From the NCBI RefSeq assembly GCF_004122145.1, contig NZ_SBKQ01000010.1:62001-126000 (forward strand): a stretch of DNA of 64,000 bases, written 5' to 3'. The notes beneath the pieces are model-generated. The model searched no databases, was not told where the DNA came from, and worked only from the letters and a program-made list of their open reading frames with translations. Positions 62,335 to 64,000 of the stretch are shown here, piece after piece; within the stretch, counting starts at the first letter, position 1; the number at the start of each line of letters is the position of its first letter. The stretch is from Flavobacterium piscinae (GTDB lineage: Bacteria > Bacteroidota > Bacteroidia > Flavobacteriales > Flavobacteriaceae). The translations under genes were made by a program, and so were the position numbers.

Positions 62335-62790
62335 TTACGGTTTAAGTTGTAGTTTTTTTATTCTAGGAATGGGTCCTGAACACTTCACTTCATGACAAGA
62401 AATACAAGCTTGGATTGCATTAGAATAATGTTCTTTAGCATTTGCCGGATCGTTGTAAATCTTTTCTTGAGCCGCTAAAAAAACTTGAGCATTTTCTTTA
62501 AAAAAAGCGTCATTTTCTGAAGGATCTGTCATTATGGCTTCATGAATTTTAGCAAAATGTGAGGGAAATTCACCCACTGTTTCCCCCTTTTCGATTCTTT
62601 CCTTCAATCGTTGGTTATCCACATACATTTGTTCCATGAGCAAAGCCATTTCGGACAGCTCATACATTTCGAACGATTTTTTTTCGGTTGTTGCAGTAGA
62701 ATCAATTTTTTCTTCATTAGTCGTTTCACTTTTATTTTGACAACTAAAAAAGAACAAAACCAAACATGCAGTACTTAAATATTTTTTCAT
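62335..62790 (-). CDS. Lipoprotein with c-type heme motif
   Basis: 151 residues. Lipobox FFSC (Cys17), charged linker, helical body and a C-terminal CISCH (about 133-137) followed by EVKCSGP. A single-helix-bundle cytochrome c fits (heme at the C-terminal end). It starts at the last base of the DUF4920 gene (TAATG-type overlap), so the two are coupled. Confidence 0.82.
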   Translation of the reverse strand: MKKYLSTACLVLFFFSCQNKSETTNEEKIDSTATTEKKSFEMYELSEMALLMEQMYVDNQRLKERIEKGETVGEFPSHFAKIHEAIMTDPSENDAFFKENAQVFLAAQEKIYNDPANAKEHYSNAIQACISCHEVKCSGPIPRIKKLQLKP

Positions 62791-63287
62791 TATTCTTTGA
62801 TTAATACGCCATCAGATAAAAAAGAATAAGAAACTTTTGGTTCCGTAATAGAATCGATTGCCGCTTGTGATTTTCCGGCATCTTTGGCATAATGTTTCAA
62901 TTCATCCACCGTTTCAACAGAAATAAAAGCTTTACCGTTTACAATTGCTTCGCTTCCGGCAGCGTTTAATGGCATAAAAAAACCATAATCTTTAAAACGG
63001 ATAAAAGCATTTTTTTCATCATTTAAACTCATGTTCATCCAACAACCTTTCTTTTGGCAAACATCTTTTATTTCTGAACGAAATTTTACTTCTACCGTAT
63101 CGCCTTCTTTTAAGGTTTCAAACTTAGCTAAGAGTTCTTCCTTCGAAATTACACCATCGGCGGTAATTGAATCTCCAAATGACTTGAAATTTTCGGTTGG
63201 AACAACTGCAGTTACTTCTTTCGTTTCTTCTTTTTTACAGGCTATCATGGTGAAAACTGCAATAGCCATTAAAATTGTTTTTTTCAT
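62790..63287 (-). CDS. DUF4920 lipoprotein
   Basis: 165 residues. Lipobox MIAC (Cys17). DUF4920 core with SFGDSITADGVISKEEL-like start, VCQKKGCWMNMSL and FIRFKDYGFFMPLNAAGSEAIV; the CQKKGCWM Cys pair may bind metal. Exported, function unknown; pairs with the cytochrome-like lipoprotein. The 302 bases upstream (63288-63589) hold only AT-rich spacer and the ilvE leader. Confidence 0.88.
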   Translation of the reverse strand: MKKTILMAIAVFTMIACKKEETKEVTAVVPTENFKSFGDSITADGVISKEELLAKFETLKEGDTVEVKFRSEIKDVCQKKGCWMNMSLNDEKNAFIRFKDYGFFMPLNAAGSEAIVNGKAFISVETVDELKHYAKDAGKSQAAIDSITEPKVSYSFLSDGVLIKE

Positions 63288-63589
63288 TATCTTACTTTTT
63301 TAACTTTACTTAAATGAAATACAAAAATAAGCAGTTTAATTCTTTTCAAATTAAATTTTCAATATATTTTAGTTCAAAATGCTAAAAATTCAATAATTTA
63401 TACTCAGTTTAAAGAAATGTAAAAAAGTAGTTTGAATTTGTGATGTTTTTATAAAACTATCAAAAAACTATTGTTTTTTTTATATTTTAGCCAAATCATA
63501 AACCGTTTTTTACCTCTTCGTTATTTAATTTTGTAAATCTCTGTTTATCAATTATTTAATTCAATTTTTTATTTTTAAATTATACTTAA

Positions 63590-64000
63590 ATGAGTTCAAA
63601 TCTTATTAACGAAATCGATATAGTTAAAGCAAACACCTCAAAAATCAGCAGTGTAGATTTTGAAAATCTCACTTTTGGAAATATTTTTACAGATCATATG
63701 TTGATTTGTGATTTTAAAGAAGGAGCTTGGCAAAAACCGATTATTAAGCCGTATGAACCATTTATGATTGACCCTTCGGCAAAAGTTTTTCACTATGGCC
63801 AAGCTATTTTTGAAGGAATGAAAGCCTATAAAGATGAAAGTGATGATGTTTGGCTATTTAGACCGGATGAGAATTTTAAACGTTTTAACCACTCGGCAAA
63901 ACGCTTGGCTATGCCGAAAGTAACCGAAGATATTTTTATCGGTGGATTAAAAGCTATTTTAGATTTAGAACGAGAATGGGTGAAAAAAGGAAAAGGAAAC
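63590..64000 (+). CDS. ilvE: Branched-chain amino acid aminotransferase IlvE (3'-truncated by window edge)
   Basis: 137 codons are visible from the ATG at 63590 to the window end, without a stop. FHYGQAIFEGMKAYK (about 64-78) and the phosphate-binding LFRPDENFKRFNHSAKRLAMP region identify class IV PLP aminotransferases of the BCAT type. The PLP lysine lies beyond the edge. Transfers amino groups to the keto acids of Leu, Ile and Val. Confidence 0.92.
   Translation, partial: MSSNLINEIDIVKANTSKISSVDFENLTFGNIFTDHMLICDFKEGAWQKPIIKPYEPFMIDPSAKVFHYGQAIFEGMKAYKDESDDVWLFRPDENFKRFNHSAKRLAMPKVTEDIFIGGLKAILDLEREWVKKGKGN

Overview
The window is AT-rich DNA from a member of the Bacteroidota, most likely Flavobacterium or a close relative (Flavobacteriaceae). 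The pointers are promoter elements of the TAnnTTTG type, many lipoproteins with the short Bacteroidota lipobox, and typical flavobacterial families (DUF4294, DUF4920, LETM1-related protein, DUF6943-like protein). Nothing here fixes the species.

Layout. (1) 1-2117: right part of an IS21-family element (istA, istB, right end with four 24-bp-spaced repeats) and a possible gene remnant. (2) 2370-16581: a nitrogen-oxide module. It holds a Crp/Fnr-type regulator, a heme-copper-oxidase-like membrane protein, a fasciclin lipoprotein, an NsrR-like Rrf2 regulator, the iron-sulfur repair protein RIC, a complete nos operon (cytochrome c, clade II NosZ, membrane-fused NosL, NosD, NosF, NosY, group III truncated globin), and divergent genes ending in an OprC/NosA-like copper receptor. 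(3) 16584-23626: an eight-gene TetR/TolC/HlyD/ABC-2 export operon. (4) 23708-28402: an operon joining a second NsrR-like regulator, nadA, nadB, a NorC-like cytochrome and a NorB-like protein. (5) 29154-31422: anaerobic ribonucleotide reductase, with the glycyl-radical segment on its own 56-codon ORF. (6) 31828-52396: an accessory region. It holds a type I restriction operon with two extra genes, a self-standing Fic protein, an array of long hairpins, a five-gene operon with a DNA-glycosylase-like protein and an ADP-ribosylglycohydrolase, orphan genes with copied terminators, a four-gene cassette, and an 18-base scar of a tRNA 3' end. (7) 52.6-64 kb: ordinary chromosome (small-RNA candidates, M42 peptidase, carbonic anhydrase with SulP transporter, Dps/OxyR, MnmD, ilvE start).

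How it works together. Five promoters in regions 2 and 4 carry the same near-palindrome, TTATGA-N6-TCATAA, and in all five exactly 20 bases separate it from the -7 element. The targets are the regulator gene itself, fasciclin, RIC, the nos operon and the Rrf2-nadAB-nor operon. This is good sequence evidence for one NO- or oxygen-responsive Crp/Fnr regulon in which N2O reduction, NO reduction, cluster repair, NO binding and NAD synthesis are switched together. The copper receptor beside the nos operon fits the copper demand of NosZ.

The best candidates for something undescribed are the hairpin array at 40.8-42.8 kb, where arms differ between units but pair within each unit, the 43.6-47.4 kb operon, and the 50.0-51.7 kb cassette. 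The regulon box and the split NrdD are the best-supported new observations.
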